DNA from: Tetracladium setigerum
Taxonomy: Eukaryota > Ascomycota > Leotiomycetes > Helotiales
Assembly (NCBI GenBank): GCA_031472005.1
Contig: PZJY01000003.1
Location: 124,001-188,000, forward strand
DNA length: 64,000 bases
Direction of reading: 5' to 3'
Below, piece after piece: positions 47,980 through 59,956 of this stretch. How positions within the stretch are numbered: the stretch's first letter is position 1; each line of letters begins with the position of its first letter. Below the pieces are notes generated by a model. It was given only the letters and a program-made list of their open reading frames with translations. It ran no database searches and was not told the DNA's origin. A program made the position numbers and the translations under genes.

Positions 47980-50895
47980 ATTTTCCACGTGATTTGGTGC
48001 TCCTCAGAGTTTGCTTCTCTCTGCACAGTAAGATAATGCGGAATGCTTGGACGAAATGGCCTAGTCCAAGTTATCTGGCTGTTCCACAATGCAAGGTCCC
48101 GAAGGTTTCTTCAAGTACTCGGTCACTAAGAGGCGATGAAAGGGACGAATCTTCCGCTTGACGATGAATTTCGATGTATCTCTTGCCAATAAGTGTCTCG
48201 TCTCGATTTTGAAGCTATGGATCCCAAATTGACTCGCTGGACCTTCAAGTGCCAGCGATATAAGGCCCGACACAAAATGACGTTCAAAAGAGGAGCCGAT
48301 TGTCGCCAGAATGGCAGGATAGGAGGATTTTCCAGGGCGTGGTGTGATATTTGAATGGACCCGAGGCTCGAACGATATCAATATGCACGACGAACGCTAA
48401 AGGAAAGTCTCAGGCCCGATTCACAACGAGCCCAACGGAGCTGTCGGCCGTGTAGGTATATATAAGGAAAGCTGGAGAACTTGTTGAGGCTGGGAGGAGG
48501 AGAGACGACAACGAAAGAAGAAGGAGAAAGAGAGAGAGAGAGGCAGTACATTACATCCTGACCCATCCATTAGCTAGTTCCCAATTATAAAAACGGCTAT
48601 CAATTTAGGGCTGAGGACAAAAGCTCTAGATAGAAGCTGAAGCCGTCCATACCCTGGGAGTCGCATGGTCACCCTGATAGCTAGCGGAATGGATGGGCAA
48701 CGATGAGAGACAATTGGTTGGGCGAGAGAGGGCTGGGGAAACCAATTTGGAGGGTGTTGCTCGGGTTTGGGCGAATCAGGGTTGCCTATTCAACGATATC
48801 TGCACGCCGAGTTTGCCCAGCGGCCCAGGCGTTGTTCGGTGGAAGCGGATGAGGAGATGGTGGTGGGGGGGGAGATGCAGAAGGTTCGTCCGTATTTTGG
48901 CAAAAGGAAAAACAAAAATAACCCCGAAGAATCGTGGATTCGTGGGATGAACAATTGGCCAAGTTGATCCGCTGAAGAAGGTTCACAGCCGTCCAGGAGG
49001 ATGAGGCATGGGATTGGGTGCCTTGCGAAGCCTTTGGGAACCTCTGTCACTTTGTAACAACATTCTGACATCAGCATGTTTACGTAGAAGGCCCGCAGTT
49101 CTTGTTCAGGGCCCGGTGAACGCTGGTTGGATGTCGTCGAGTCTCATCCCCGTACGAGTTGTGTTTAATTTTTTGGCTATTGGACGCTACACCGGTCTCT
49201 CCCTTTTCGCTGCCTTTTCGTGGTCGTATTTTCGGTGTGGCGCTGAGATTGGCGCCGTCCTCGCATGCCCCATCCGGTAGGAAAGGCAACATGTGAACCT
49301 TGGGTGCCGAGGTGCCAAGGTCTGATATCGCAATTTGTTGTTGATATGAGGGAAAGACGAGAAGAAAAGAGGAAGGAGAGGAGAGGAGAGGAGAGGAGAG
49401 GAAAGGGAAGGAAAGGAAAGGAAAGGAAAGGAAAGGGGAAGAGAGGAAGCTGGCAAGAGAGAGGAAGACACAGAGTTGAGTGTCTTTCTTGGTGGAAGAT
49501 GGAATGGAGATAGAAAGGGAGTGGAAAGCATGGGAGCAGGGCTGCTGATTCTGCCACCGCCTTGGTGTTTGTTCCGTCACGACCAACACAACGTCGACTA
49601 CTATATTCATGTCTCTCGATCTCAAACGCTCCCATCACGGCGCGATGTCAAGTTGCACTGGTTGGATCAATCACTACTTTTTATCCAAAGCTATGCTCCA
49701 ATGCAAAATGACATGAGCCTATCTACCAGAGGCATCCTTATCCTCATTATTCTTATACTCGACAAACGACGCGTTGATGATGGCACCAAAAGCAGGAGCA
49801 TACTCGACATCATGGACTCTTCTCACTGTCAAGGTTAGAATTATTCTGCTGTATACTGTCATGACGTCGGAATGCGAAGAATGCTCTATACTGCGTGCGT
49901 GCCGAGAGAGAAATTCTGGATTACCTCCAGCTCCAGACTTTCGAAGGCACACATGACCGAGATCGATTCAGACTGAATGCAGATATTGGGAGTTATCGAG
50001 AGTACATTGGCTCTATACAATTCATATGGAGGCCCAGGACCCGGAGGCAACCGCCAGGCACACCACTACTCACCATGCAATCGAGATTATATGGTCTTAT
50101 GGGAAGTTATGATGTCAATTTTTGAAGAATGTGGCAACTGGGTCTTTGTATTCTCCAGGAGTAGCCATCCTCAGACCTCTAAACAATCATTGATCTCTTG
50201 TCCGGCAGGGAGATAACTCTTACAACACTCACTATACATTTCTCTATCACGCTCCAATGTATTCCCACAAAGCTCTAAGTCTTCTAGCTCTCGGTGAGCT
50301 ATCTTCTGCAAGATAGCCTGGTCCTCAATCGCTCCTTGGCAGCTATGAGGTCGTCTGCTTCCAGTTTGTCGACGCCGCTTCTCTTTGCTTCTTCCTTTTC
50401 GTACGTGGCTTCATCGATATCTCCGATTGACTCTCCTAGCACAGCACCGTTTTTATTGCACCTTCCCCAAATCTTTCGAAACCGGATGTTTCAGCAGAGT
50501 TATGGTTGCGACGGTGACAAATTTCGTTATCCATTCTCTCCAGAGCGACCGCATGACTGCGGTAGAGGCTGAGTTGTTCCAGAAATTCAAAAACCAGCTT
50601 CTACATTTTCAAAGGGTTAGAAATGTACTTCAATCCTGTCTAGGCACGGGAATTCGAACTCAATAAATGTGGGCAACGAGGAAATCTCCACGGGATGCTT
50701 TCAATAGTGAAAGGAAAGGTCTTCATTGACTGATTTGGTATTTTCGTTGGTAAAGCTTGCATCGAGTTAACCTGTAGTGACAGAAAGCTTTGGCTGCATG
50801 CATCTCTCCCTTCTTTAGCTCGAAAGCAAGTCACACCTGGATACACCACCACCCATATACCCCAATACGGCCTTACACGGGTTCCAAAGAACAAA
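47980..50895. other. 2.9 kb intergenic region, no gene supported
   Basis: This is the largest gap. It holds a GA run at 48527-48543, the purine tract at 49348-49475, and open frames at 49774-50216 on the plus strand in two frames that look slightly protein-like (for example ILDYLQLQTFEGTHDRDRF) but have no start, splice sites or family I recognise. They might be relics of a decayed gene. Confidence 0.5.
49348..49475 (+). repeat. Purine-only G/A tract with GGAGA and GGAAA repeats
   Basis: About 110-125 bases are almost entirely G and A on the plus strand: first units of GAGGA (about 49371-49400), then of GGAAA (about 49400-49437). Such mirror-symmetric purine runs can form triplex DNA. It lies in an intergenic region. 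Confidence 0.85.
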
Positions 50896-51815
50896 TCACT
50901 TCTTATTCCATCGTTCCACTGCCGTAGTCTCTGCTCTGAGATAGTAGCTGAGGTAGTACCGGTCTTTGGCCCCATCGAAAGGTTGCGTAACTCTATGCTC
51001 AGGCGAGCGGAATCTTCCACCCGAAATTCTCTGAAGAGAATTTGCGACATTCATCAACACACACCCTTCCATTGGTGGAGGAATGAAAGCCCACATGCCA
51101 GCGTCAGGGAAGAAACTATGTATACTCCAGTCCTTGCAGAACAAGAGAGTAAGGGTCCCACTGTCTGTGTGCAAGTTCTCGCCTACATCCGACAATTTCA
51201 CCAAGGAAGGATGCGAGACCAACTTCAAGCCAGTGTCACTCGGTTGACTGGACCGGTGATACTCCGCAAAATCAGCGGAAAGGCTGTTGAGCAATGTTAC
51301 GCAAGCATCATCGCAACCAGCACTGAATTCGGTGACCTTGGCCCATTCATCCTTGAACACCTGGGGGAGACGCGGAATGGGAGCACCTTTTGTTGACGCC
51401 ACTTCATCCCTGGAGATCTGGTGTTATCCGTTAATTAGTTGCAGAACTGAAAAGCATTCAAGCAATCGGGAGTACCCACCTCGAATCCTTCAGCACCCCG
51501 ACCCTTCTTCCATCCTAAGTCCTGTGAAGGCTTGATATCGAGCCTAGTGTCCCTAGCTTTGATTTCGTCTGGTTGGGAGAAGTATTTTTCGGCGATTGCA
51601 TACATGACAGAGGAATGTGCCAGCATCATCTCACCTCCAGCATCGGCGCGGAGATCGAGGAAGAAAAACCCCCGTGTGGAGGCAGATTTTTCGAGCTCAG
51701 ACATTTCAAGTCGGTCTTTAGCACGAATCTTAGCGAGTGAGATTGTAGAGAGCTGAGCTATGGGAATGCCGCGGCTCGCCATTGACTTGATGTCTTCTGG
51801 GGTGGATTTCGACAT
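50896..51815 (-). CDS. 2-oxoglutarate/Fe(II)-dependent dioxygenase (isopenicillin-N-synthase-like)
   Basis: Two exons, 51815-51480 and 51417-50896 (858 nt, 285 aa), with donor GTGGGT, branch AACTAATTAAC, acceptor CAG and phase-0 join GFE|ISRDEVAS. The N-terminal part is the DIOX_N-like region (GIPIAQLSTISLAKI ... STRGFFFLDLR). The iron facial triad is visible: His195 and Asp197 in ENLHTDSGTLTLLF and His253 in RSPEHRVTQP. The 2-oxoglutarate-binding arginine would be Arg265 in DRYYLSYYLR. The usual RxS is RYY here, so co-substrate contact may be altered. At 285 aa it is a little short for the family (about 300-350). Family members act in secondary metabolism and hydroxylation of small molecules; there is no biosynthetic cluster around it. 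Confidence 0.9.
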
Positions 51816-52469
51816 GTTGATTGGTGTCAGTGGCCCGAGAAGGTTCCAGGTGTTGTGCTTGTTCAAGCCTTGTGGAGTTGTGAAGGAAATGCCCTTTTTG
51901 TATCCGGCGATTGTCACCTTTCTACTATTCAACAAAAACAGTTGACGGATGGACCAATGAAACTATACTGCTGAATCAGGTGCGGAAGCGGCGGATGGTG
52001 AATTGTAAAAGGCATGACAGGATTTGACTGCAAAGAGTGAGCTGCACAAAGGTTTTCTCGGTTTCAATTGTCAAGTGATGCCCGGGTCAATTTGTGGCAA
52101 ACAATCACCAGGTCGAAACTCACCTTCGAAAGGCTACAAGCTGCAAATGACAAGCCGAGCTGTGAATGAGAATGCCACTCTCAGAACAGTACTTGTAGCC
52201 TCTGTTAATCGATCAATAGAACACGGCGATATTCACAGAGATTTGCAAGGTAAGAGAGTTTATGAAGCCCGGGGCTGTCAACCGCATTTGCACCAGGTAC
52301 CACAAAACACAAAAGGCTAACTATTTGATACACCGCTCGCTAACAGGTCAAATGGCTCCTCATGTTCCGTCACACACTCCCCGGGTGCAGTGGTATAAGA
52401 ACACCACATCACCCGCACTCCCGTTCTGCAATTCGTCCCTTGTCGGCTCCCTGCCTTTTTTTGCATACA
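51816..52469. other. Divergent spacer, no gene seen
   Basis: Presumed promoter of the dioxygenase gene (minus) and of the transporter remnant (plus). No feature beyond random open frames. Confidence 0.45.
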
Positions 52470-52845
52470 ATGGCTACAACTAAGAGAGAAAGGACACCAT
52501 TGTTATCATCCCCAGCGGTGGGCCCAGTTGCTGCCGTAGAGGGAGCAAATGGTGCACAAAGTTCTCGCGATGAAGAAGAAGAGAATGAGTGGGACGAGAG
52601 TTCAACGGGAACGGCATCACGGGCGAGGAGAAAGTTTGCCTTGTGGCATTTTGGTGCTTTTTGTGGTAAGGCACTAATTTTCGTTTGATTCTTCTCGTGA
52701 CATGATACTTGGCGGGTTTTCTTTTTGGCTAATTGTTGTGCTCTGTTTGTTTTCGATAGGAACTATGTTGGCTTATGCGGATACGTCGCTGGTATGGGCT
52801 ACCCATGAGACAGTTGCATCTCATTTCAATAACTTCTTCCTCTGA
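52470..52845 (+). pseudogene. N-terminal remnant of a major facilitator superfamily transporter
   Basis: Two exons, 52470-52665 and 52760-52845 (282 nt, 93 aa). The GTAAGG donor and TAG acceptor still work. The product has the hydrophilic start typical of fungal drug/amino-acid MFS exporters (RTPLLSS, acidic EEEENEWDES) and then the first-helix signature FGAFCGTMLAYADTSLVWAT followed by HETVASHFN, which matches multi-TM transporters of the DHA2/Vba type. Immediately after it, a TGA at 52843 ends the frame where 12-14 helices should follow. No further transporter sequence is seen before the next gene. Splice sites and frame are intact up to the break, so decay is probably recent, or the missing part was removed by deletion. 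Confidence 0.75.
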
Positions 52846-52900
52846 AGCATCTTGCCCAATGTGCTGATGGCCAGATCTTGAGCAGCGAGTCCTCAATGGC

Positions 52901-53149
52901 ATGAACTCCGAGCCTATGCAGATTCTAGGGCCCGAAGACACGATCAAGGAGAACCCGGGATGTAAACATCGGCTATCTGAGAATGCTAGTTCGACTGAGA
53001 GGCGGTGCTTTTTTGCGACTTTGGTGGTTGAGACTAAGCATTTGGAGAAGGTGGGGCCGGCGGGATTTGTTGTTATTGATGAGAAGTGGAGGGAGGTGGC
53101 GGAGGAGAAGATGAGAGAGATGAAGGAGGATGCGGCTTTGGAGAAGTAG
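52901..53149 (+). CDS. Unrecognised 82-codon open frame, possibly a gene fragment
   Basis: I do not recognise this protein. The frame is open from a TGA at about 52865 and so may start at ATG 52901 or be an internal/last exon entered through an AG upstream (GCCAG at about 52870). It looks coding: charged, with a hydrophobic strand-like core (RRCFFATLVVETKHLEKVGPAGFVVIDEKW) and a helical, Lys/Glu-rich C-terminus (EVAEEKMREMKEDAALEK). It follows the truncated transporter by 55 bases on the same strand. It could be the tail of another gene brought in by the same deletion that removed the transporter, or an independent small gene. Confidence 0.35.
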   Translation: MNSEPMQILGPEDTIKENPGCKHRLSENASSTERRCFFATLVVETKHLEKVGPAGFVVIDEKWREVAEEKMREMKEDAALEK

Positions 53150-53434
53150 GGGATGTGAGTTGGCTGGGGAAGCTATTTGGATGGTGATGGTAAAATGGTC
53201 ATGGTTTGCTGCTCTTTACAGGCGATTTGGACCTTCTTTCTACCAATACTTTCGCCCCTATTATCAATAGCAAGGCCAACAACCGCCATAATATTGAATC
53301 AATTAATTCATTAATCATTAATCATTAAGGGATCTGCTTCTAAAGGGGGAACGATCCAACAAAAAGGGGGTATCGTGTGAAACTCCGCGAATCCAACAAC
53401 AAATCCAACAACCAGCAACTTCCCACTCAACCAA

Positions 53435-56400
53435 TCAAAGCACACCTTTTAATCCTGTCAGAGCTTCATGATACTCATACTCATCTTCATCGATCGAATG
53501 CTGCCGCTCCTGTCTGTGCTCCTGTCGATTAGTCTCATCCTCTCCTTCTTCTTCTCCCTCTGCCTCCTCTTCCTCTTCCTCTCCCTCCTCGGCTTCTTCG
53601 TCCTCAGAAGGACCCATATCATTCTCCTCTGCCGCCACGCCATCAAGCCACATCTGATCTACCTGTGCAGCTCCCCAAATCGGCAAAGCTTTCATTTCCC
53701 TCTCAACTCTATGCTCCTCCTCTCCACTCAACAAGATTCTTTCCAGTCTTGTCCGCTTTTCTTTGTCTTTCTCCCCAAAATCAAGGCCAGCTTTGCCACC
53801 CCACAATGAATTTCTTGCGCAGAACTTCATGAAAGCAGTCCAATTCTCATCCATCTCCAGTATCTCCTTCTTGCCAATAACAATCAATCCAAATTTCGCT
53901 CGCGTGATTGCAACATTCATCTTATTCGGCATCCCAATGATACCCCAGTCCAATTCTTGATCTCGTTTCACAAACCGCTCTTTACTTCTCGTCGTACACA
54001 GAATAACAACCCCTCTCTCTAACCCCTGGAAGGCTTCTGTGGGTCCAATATCTACACCTGTTAATTGCCCAAAACGTTCACTTTTGATCATGTTTCGGAG
54101 GCGCTTAACTTGTGCTTTGAAGGGCGACATTATGCACACTTCGTTCTGCTGCACTAGTCCTGATTCCACGAGATTGGCGGCGTAGGTACAGGCGACCTCG
54201 GCTTCGAATTTATTATACCATCCTCCGCCGTCCATCTCATGCTCATCTTCTGCTTCGCCGCTGCTGTTGTGAAAGAGAACAGGCCATTTTTTACCTCTCC
54301 ATCCAGTCCAGTTCACCAAACGGTCTGTTTCAGTGGCGTGTGGCTCGAGAGTATCTGCGTAGAAGAGGGAGGATGGGATGGCAAGAATAGCGGGATGGGA
54401 ACGGTAGTTGCGGATAAGATTTGCGAAGGGAGGGCGCAGCATTGGGAGCATTTTTTCGCTGAGTGGGGGTAGCCCTTTGCCGGTCTTGCTGCGAGCGCGG
54501 GGGTGATTGGCGTATACTGTGCGGGCAAACAGGCGGGCGAAAAGAGAGGTTTTAAGTGGCGATGTTTTGAGAGCTACACGAGGTCCTAGCTGGTACTCGT
54601 CGCCAGCCATCACGAAAATGGGCATGGCTGCAAGGTTGTGGACTCCCAAGGGAGGAGCGACAACCGAAAGTGGGACCAATGCTTCAGGCTCGATACCTTG
54701 AGCAGCCTCGTCCATGAGAAGTGCGGTCCAGTGAAGTTTCACAGGCGTTGTATCTTGATCGTGAGGATGTATGGTGTTGCGGAAACCGTATTCGTGGGCG
54801 TATAAGTCATTGTTTGTAGCTCTTGCGTACATGAGCATAGATGCATCTCTGACGCTCGAGACAACAATTTTGTAGCGCATCAACTCTCTAAATGGAGGCA
54901 ATGAGAAAGTATCTCCAGCTCGGTCATTTTCAGCTACACAGCAGAAGGGAAGAATGGTGTTGGGAACTTCTGCAAACGTTCTCGATGTTCGATTCAACCT
55001 CAGAAGCTCGCCAGGTTTGCAGTAACCACTAAGGCGTTGAACGAGAGTGTCTGCTGCTGGATCCGAGGGAGCGCAGAAGAGGATGTGAGATTTTTCGTGT
55101 CGCATGAGCTGAACAGCGATTTCTACCAAGGTCTTTGTCTTCCCAGTTCCTAAAACAGAGTTAAGTTTACTATAACAGTAGATGGAAAAGTGGTGAACTT
55201 ACCAGGAGGTCCAGATATGAGAAATGGCAATGTGCCATAATTTCGAGAGCAAATGCTCTCGGTGGCCTTTTTTTGCTCCCAATTGAGCTCCGTGTCGAAG
55301 AATTTTCGCACGAAAACCCCAGGGTCAAGCTTTTTTTGTAAAGCACCATCCTCTTTGCTGGGACACAACATTTTGAGAACCCAATTACGATGGGAGAGGG
55401 TATGAGCGGCTTGGGCCCAAAGTGGCTCCGAAAGACCATTTGGTGTTATTGACCCGTTCACTGCATTAGATTTCCAAACATTTTCTCCCAGAGCCCATTG
55501 TATGACTGGGAGAACTTGTTGCATAGCTAGGTATCGTTCTTTCATGACGGGAAACTGTATGTTAAACTTGCAAGGCAATTTCTTCTCACGAGAGCGAGAC
55601 ATTTCCATCAACAATCGTTCTGAATGTAGGCCCGAGATTCTCACAGAAACTAACTCTTCCTTTCTTCGTATGGCCACAATTCTAGCGTTCAAAATCATGC
55701 TAGTCCATCGTGGCGTTAATGGTCGTGATACAATGGAGGACATGTTAGGAGGAATCGTGGGGGTGTTCAAGATGTAACGGTTGTATCCAACAACGCATTC
55801 GTATATTAGCTGACGGAACTGGACAATATCATCTTCCTCTAGGTAGGGGCTATTCTCTCGCACACCTGGCAGATAGAAGGAGCATGTAGCATCTTCATTT
55901 GAAGGTAGGGTAAGCAGGGTGGCATCGTGTTCGTAGAGCGAATAATTCCTGTTCTCCACCTCTTGGGCTTGGATTTCGGCACGAAGATGGAATTGAAAAT
56001 AGGGCGCATACTGGGACCACAAGATTAGCATACGGTACAAATGAAGACTGCAAGTGGTTACAAAAATGCGTTGTGGTTGTACTTACAGCCTCAACAAAGA
56101 GATTGTCCAGCAAAATGAAGTTCTCGGTGACATGAACATCCAAAGGTAGTGGAATTGGAGGCAGAAATTCAAGACCAACATGCCGGGTGATGTATTCCTC
56201 GAAATTGAATCTCTGAAGGGGTGGAGTATCGACTTGATATCCATTTAGATCGTTTATGGATGTTAAACTCTCCGGCACGAATCTTTTGGCGTACGGGTCA
56301 AGACTAGTGCCCTCGCTCCCAGCTTGCGATTCCGTGCTTACGATCTTGGACGACTGCGTACTCTCTCTGGAACTTTGAGATGTTGTTGAAGCTGTAACTG

Positions 56401-56476
56401 CGCTATGTGGCAGTTGAGAAAAAGGTCGGTTTAGAGGCAGCTGACGCGACTTTTGTCGACGCTGTGTCGCGTCCAT
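53435..56476 (-). CDS. Superfamily 1 RNA helicase, Mov10/SDE3-like
   Basis: Three exons: 56476-56087, 56010-55203 and 55149-53435 (2913 nt, 970 aa), with GTAAGT donors throughout. The second junction falls inside the Walker A loop (GPPG|TGKTKTLVE, residues 397-406). Other helicase motifs: DEAAQ in LLMDEAAQGIEPEAL (motif II), MAGDEYQLGP (motif III, usually GD.KQLGP), NYRSHPAIL (motif IV), TEAFQGLERGVVILC (motif V) and MNVAITRAKFGLIVIG (motif VI). The order and the ARATNNDLY...HWTALLMDEA spacing fit the Upf1-like branch that includes Mov10, Armitage and SDE3, RNA helicases tied to small-RNA silencing. Residues 1-60 are Ser/Thr-rich. The C-terminus has a long Glu/Asp stretch (EEGEEEEEEAEGEEEGEDE). 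Role in RNA silencing is inference. Confidence 0.93.
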
Positions 56477-58758
56477 TATAGAGGGGATGGAATAGAAATT
56501 GCAACCGTCATAAGCAAATTAACCACAAGCTGAGTGACTGTTCGGATGGACAGTAGCGGATTCCTTGATATTGATATAAGGCTATCCGGCGGGGTTGTGT
56601 TGTCAAGCCATGAAGCAAGGAGACAAAGACGTGGCGAGGCTGAGATGTTGAGGGGATCAGTGTAGCCTCGTTTCCAGCTTGGCTAAATTCAGAACGCCAA
56701 GGCCATCGTGCTTGATGTGCTTACATAAATATTTACAGTTTTGCCGATATTTGCCAAGATCTCATCACACACCCCCTTCATACCCGCGACTTGCAACCTC
56801 TTTCCTCCTCCCCCTCAAGGTCCTCCTTGCCTCTCAACTTTCCTTATGTTTGATTATGGCTCTTCTACATCCCACTTACATCACTATTTACGGGATATCA
56901 TTCTGCGAAATGATAGCCCAGCAATCAGGACAGCCAACGATGGCTCCTCCTTCCCCTTGTTTGAAACCCGAGAGAGTTGTCCTCTCTTCAACATTCGACG
57001 GGTGGATGGAGTTGTGAGTCTCCATGCACTTTGGACAGCTAGATGAGACCTCTTGTGAGTATTGATGTCAAATCAGGTAGGGCATTGCAAGCGCTTTCCC
57101 AAACATACAAATTGCTGCCTGGTCTGGAGCCTCTGCAAAGGATTAGCAGAACATCCGGCTCAACTTCATCACTATTCTTGATGTAGATGACGATCTCCTG
57201 GTATGCTCCCTCACCGCAACACATTCTCTTACCTCAAGGAATAATATAGACCCTCTACATTGATTCGTCACTCACGGGTATCGCCAAGCTATGCGTTCAA
57301 GTAAAGATATCCAAGAGTCCCAATGATCACACGGCTGACCAGTTGATAGATACATTGCTGAAGTTGAACACACCGACTGAACGACTCGATTGTTTTTGAT
57401 CGAAATGACCAGTCTAAAACATGACATTATTTTGATAGGGCAGGTCTGATGCAAATTGCGTACAACATAAAATTCCTCTTCGTCAGTCGGGCTCTCCCAG
57501 ACATTAGAGTCACCCTGGAAGGTTCCACAGAACAGAGACTTGAAGCCAATAAAATGATTGAACTCTACGTGCCCTCGCGGGGTTGAATTGACAAATGAAG
57601 AAGGAGCGTTTGAAGTTTGGTAGCCATCATTTGAGTGAGGAAACTCTTGGAGCCTGCTGCAGAGCTTCTTGTTTGCTATAAAAAGTCCGACCTAGAGGGC
57701 ATTGTGGAAACCAATGAAAAGGAACCGGCAATTAATGTTGAGGACGACGAGGTACCTCCGGAACTCAGGATCCAAGAACCCTTCCATTCAGACATGAAAA
57801 ACGTCAAAGCATGTGCTATTTGTCGAGGAGGTGGTTATATCTACGTCATGCAAGCAAAGCCTCAGTTCCATCTGAACGAAGTATATATACTCTTTTCGGA
57901 TGGGACTGTTGGGGTAATGCACGGTTGTGAGCTACTTGTCAGTACGTAGGTAGGTACTCGAGTAGACACAGCCCTAGCAGATGGATTTCGGACGAACGGT
58001 ATAAAATGGGGATCCGCCGACGTCGAATACCAAACTCTTTGTCACAAATAATATAGATAAGTTTAGTCAGGTGGGAAACCTGCAACAAAAACCTTCCGAC
58101 TCTCACAAGCCACCAAGTTTTGTCACCTTCTTCTTTTGATGTGAGCTGTGACACCTCAAGTACTCTTTCCAGGTTTGGGTACTTCTCCGCGCAAATCCCT
58201 CTATTATCTTGCTTCGAGAAGCATTATTAATGTTCGACAGAAAGATCGTCGAGTATTGCAAAGGCACGCCAAGCCCTCGACGGGCAATTCGTCCAAGAAC
58301 CTGGTCTTCCCCGCATCCCAGCGAATCATGTGCCGTCAGAATCGCATGTGCCGAAGCACAACCACCGGCCATCTTGTATACTTCTGGCTGCCAATGCCGC
58401 GATCTAACTCAGAATCGATGCTCCCGAATCACACGCATCAAGCTTTTGGGCGTGTGATGTCGCCTGGCCCCTCATTCCGTGCAGACAACACCTTCCGCCA
58501 GGCACAATCCAACGGTGATGGATCTACTTTCAGAAGAACTTCATATCTGAAGTTTTTTAATGGAGGTGCGCTGCATGCTCGAGTTATATACTCATGCCCT
58601 TTGATACGCTGGATTTCCAATCAATTGCACACGGTTCGGATCATGATCGTCATCTATATCCAATCACACATACACACTTTCTAATACTTTCCTGTTTTAT
58701 TTCACCGCTATGATTATTTCAGGCCGAGGTCTTTGGCATTCGCGAGGTCTGTTTTGAC
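56477..58758. other. 2.3 kb intergenic region, no gene supported
   Basis: Upstream of both the helicase (minus) and the cutinase (plus). Open frames at 57635-57949 and 58148-58684 have no ATG in a good context, no splice sites and no family I know, so I do not call them genes. Confidence 0.5.
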
Positions 58759-58766
58759 TATATAAA
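58759..58766 (+). promoter_or_regulatory. TATA box of the cutinase gene
   Basis: TATATAAA lies 146 bases before the ATG, with a pyrimidine-rich leader after it (CTTTTTCTGC and CTCACCTGTTC). This arrangement is usual for strongly inducible fungal genes. Confidence 0.5.
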
Positions 58767-58904
58767 TCTGCTTTTTCTGCTATCATTGCGATCTTGTTTT
58801 GCTGTTTCCTTGTCGACCTCACCTGTTCACGTGGATCCCTTCTCCCACGCCTCATCCTCGCCAATCCATCCCTTCGTCAAAAGCCTCTCCTCCTGGTCTT
58901 CATC

Positions 58905-59956
58905 ATGAAGTTCTCCTCAGCAGCTTTGTTGCCTCTCATTGCGCTCCCCCTCACCTCCGCCTTTCCCCTTTCCTTCCTCTTCAAACGCGCAGACCTAAGC
59001 TCGACCACCCAAAATGACATTGTCAACAATGCTCCCTGCAAGCCTGTGACCATCATTTTCGCAAGAGGCACTACTTCTCCCGGCAATGTTGGTGAATCAA
59101 CTGGTCCCCCTTTCTTCAAAGCTGTTGCTGCTGCCATTGGGGCCGACAATCTCGCTGTCCAGGGCGTGACTTACTCTGCAAGTATCTTTGGTAAGATTCA
59201 AAGCTCTACATTCCAGCTTTATCGCCTCGTTCTCCAAGTTCTAATTATATTTTGAAAACAATTAGGTTTCCTCGGAGGTGGAGACAGCGCTGGTTCCGCA
59301 ACTACGAAGACCTTGATCGATAGGACATTCACACAATGCCCAAGCACTAAACTCGTCGTTAGCGGTTACAGGTATGAATGCCCAGATTATCTTTCTTGAA
59401 AATAGAACCGATTGATAAATGGACTGTAACAACTGACTAACATCAATCGCGTACAGCCAAGGAGCTCAACTCGTACACAACGCCGCCAGACAATTGTCAG
59501 CTGCTAATACTGCTAAGATCTCTTCTGGTAAATACACACCTACTCTCATTCATTCTCCTGTCGGATTCTCTTTTCTTGCGGTAATACCCTTGAGCAATAA
59601 CAATAGTTTGCTGATCAGTGTATTTGTCGATTAGTCGTCCTCTTCGGAGACCCAAACGACGGATCTCGCGTCGGTACTGTTGATGTCGCTAAGGTTAAGG
59701 TATTCTGCCACGATGGTGATAATATCTGTGATGGTGGCATTATTGTGACATCTGCTCATCGCAACGTAAGTCCTCTTCGAAATCCTTGCTTTTGCTTGAA
59801 TGGTCTGGTTGTTGGTGGGGTGGTTTAAGATTGGATTTTGAATTGGATTGAATTGGAGTTTGGAATGGATTGGCTGACATATGTGTGCTATGTATGTAGT
59901 ATGCTGATGATGCTCCTGCTGCTGCGGCTTTTGTCAAGGCTAGGGCTGGATTGTAG
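58905..59956 (+). CDS. Cutinase (secreted serine esterase)
   Basis: Hydrolyses cutin polyester of plant cuticles outside the cell. Five exons: 58905-59190, 59266-59371, 59457-59527, 59635-59765 and 59900-59956 (651 nt, 216 aa, normal cutinase length). Residues 1-19 are the signal peptide (LLPLIALPLTSA), with a dibasic KR at 27-28 ending a probable propeptide. The oxyanion and entry motif IIFARGTTSPGNVG is followed by the nucleophile elbow GYSQGA, Ser131 being split by the second intron. Asp183 lies between the paired cysteines (CHDGDNIC, 179 and 186) and the catalytic histidine is His196 (SAHRNYADDA). Four cysteines make the two classical disulfides. A TATA box lies 146 bases upstream. All introns are 73-134 nt with GT...AG. 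The four-intron structure is fragmented for this family. Confidence 0.95.

Noticed and set aside
49774..50216. Two overlapping frames with slightly protein-like sequence
   Set aside because: No conserved motif, no start or splice sites joining them. Kept only as a possible gene relic in the intergenic note.
50640..50670. TTCGAACTC resembling a tRNA T-arm
   Set aside because: No acceptor stem, D-arm or anticodon arm could be folded around it.
57635..57949. 104-codon open frame with CAICRGGGYIYV
   Set aside because: Starts at GTG, no splice sites or homologous family recognised, single isolated frame; chance is the simpler explanation.
58148..58684. 178-codon open frame upstream of the cutinase
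   Set aside because: Composition is unstructured (many Arg, Ser, His, Pro scattered), other frames on both strands are equally open, and no domain is visible.
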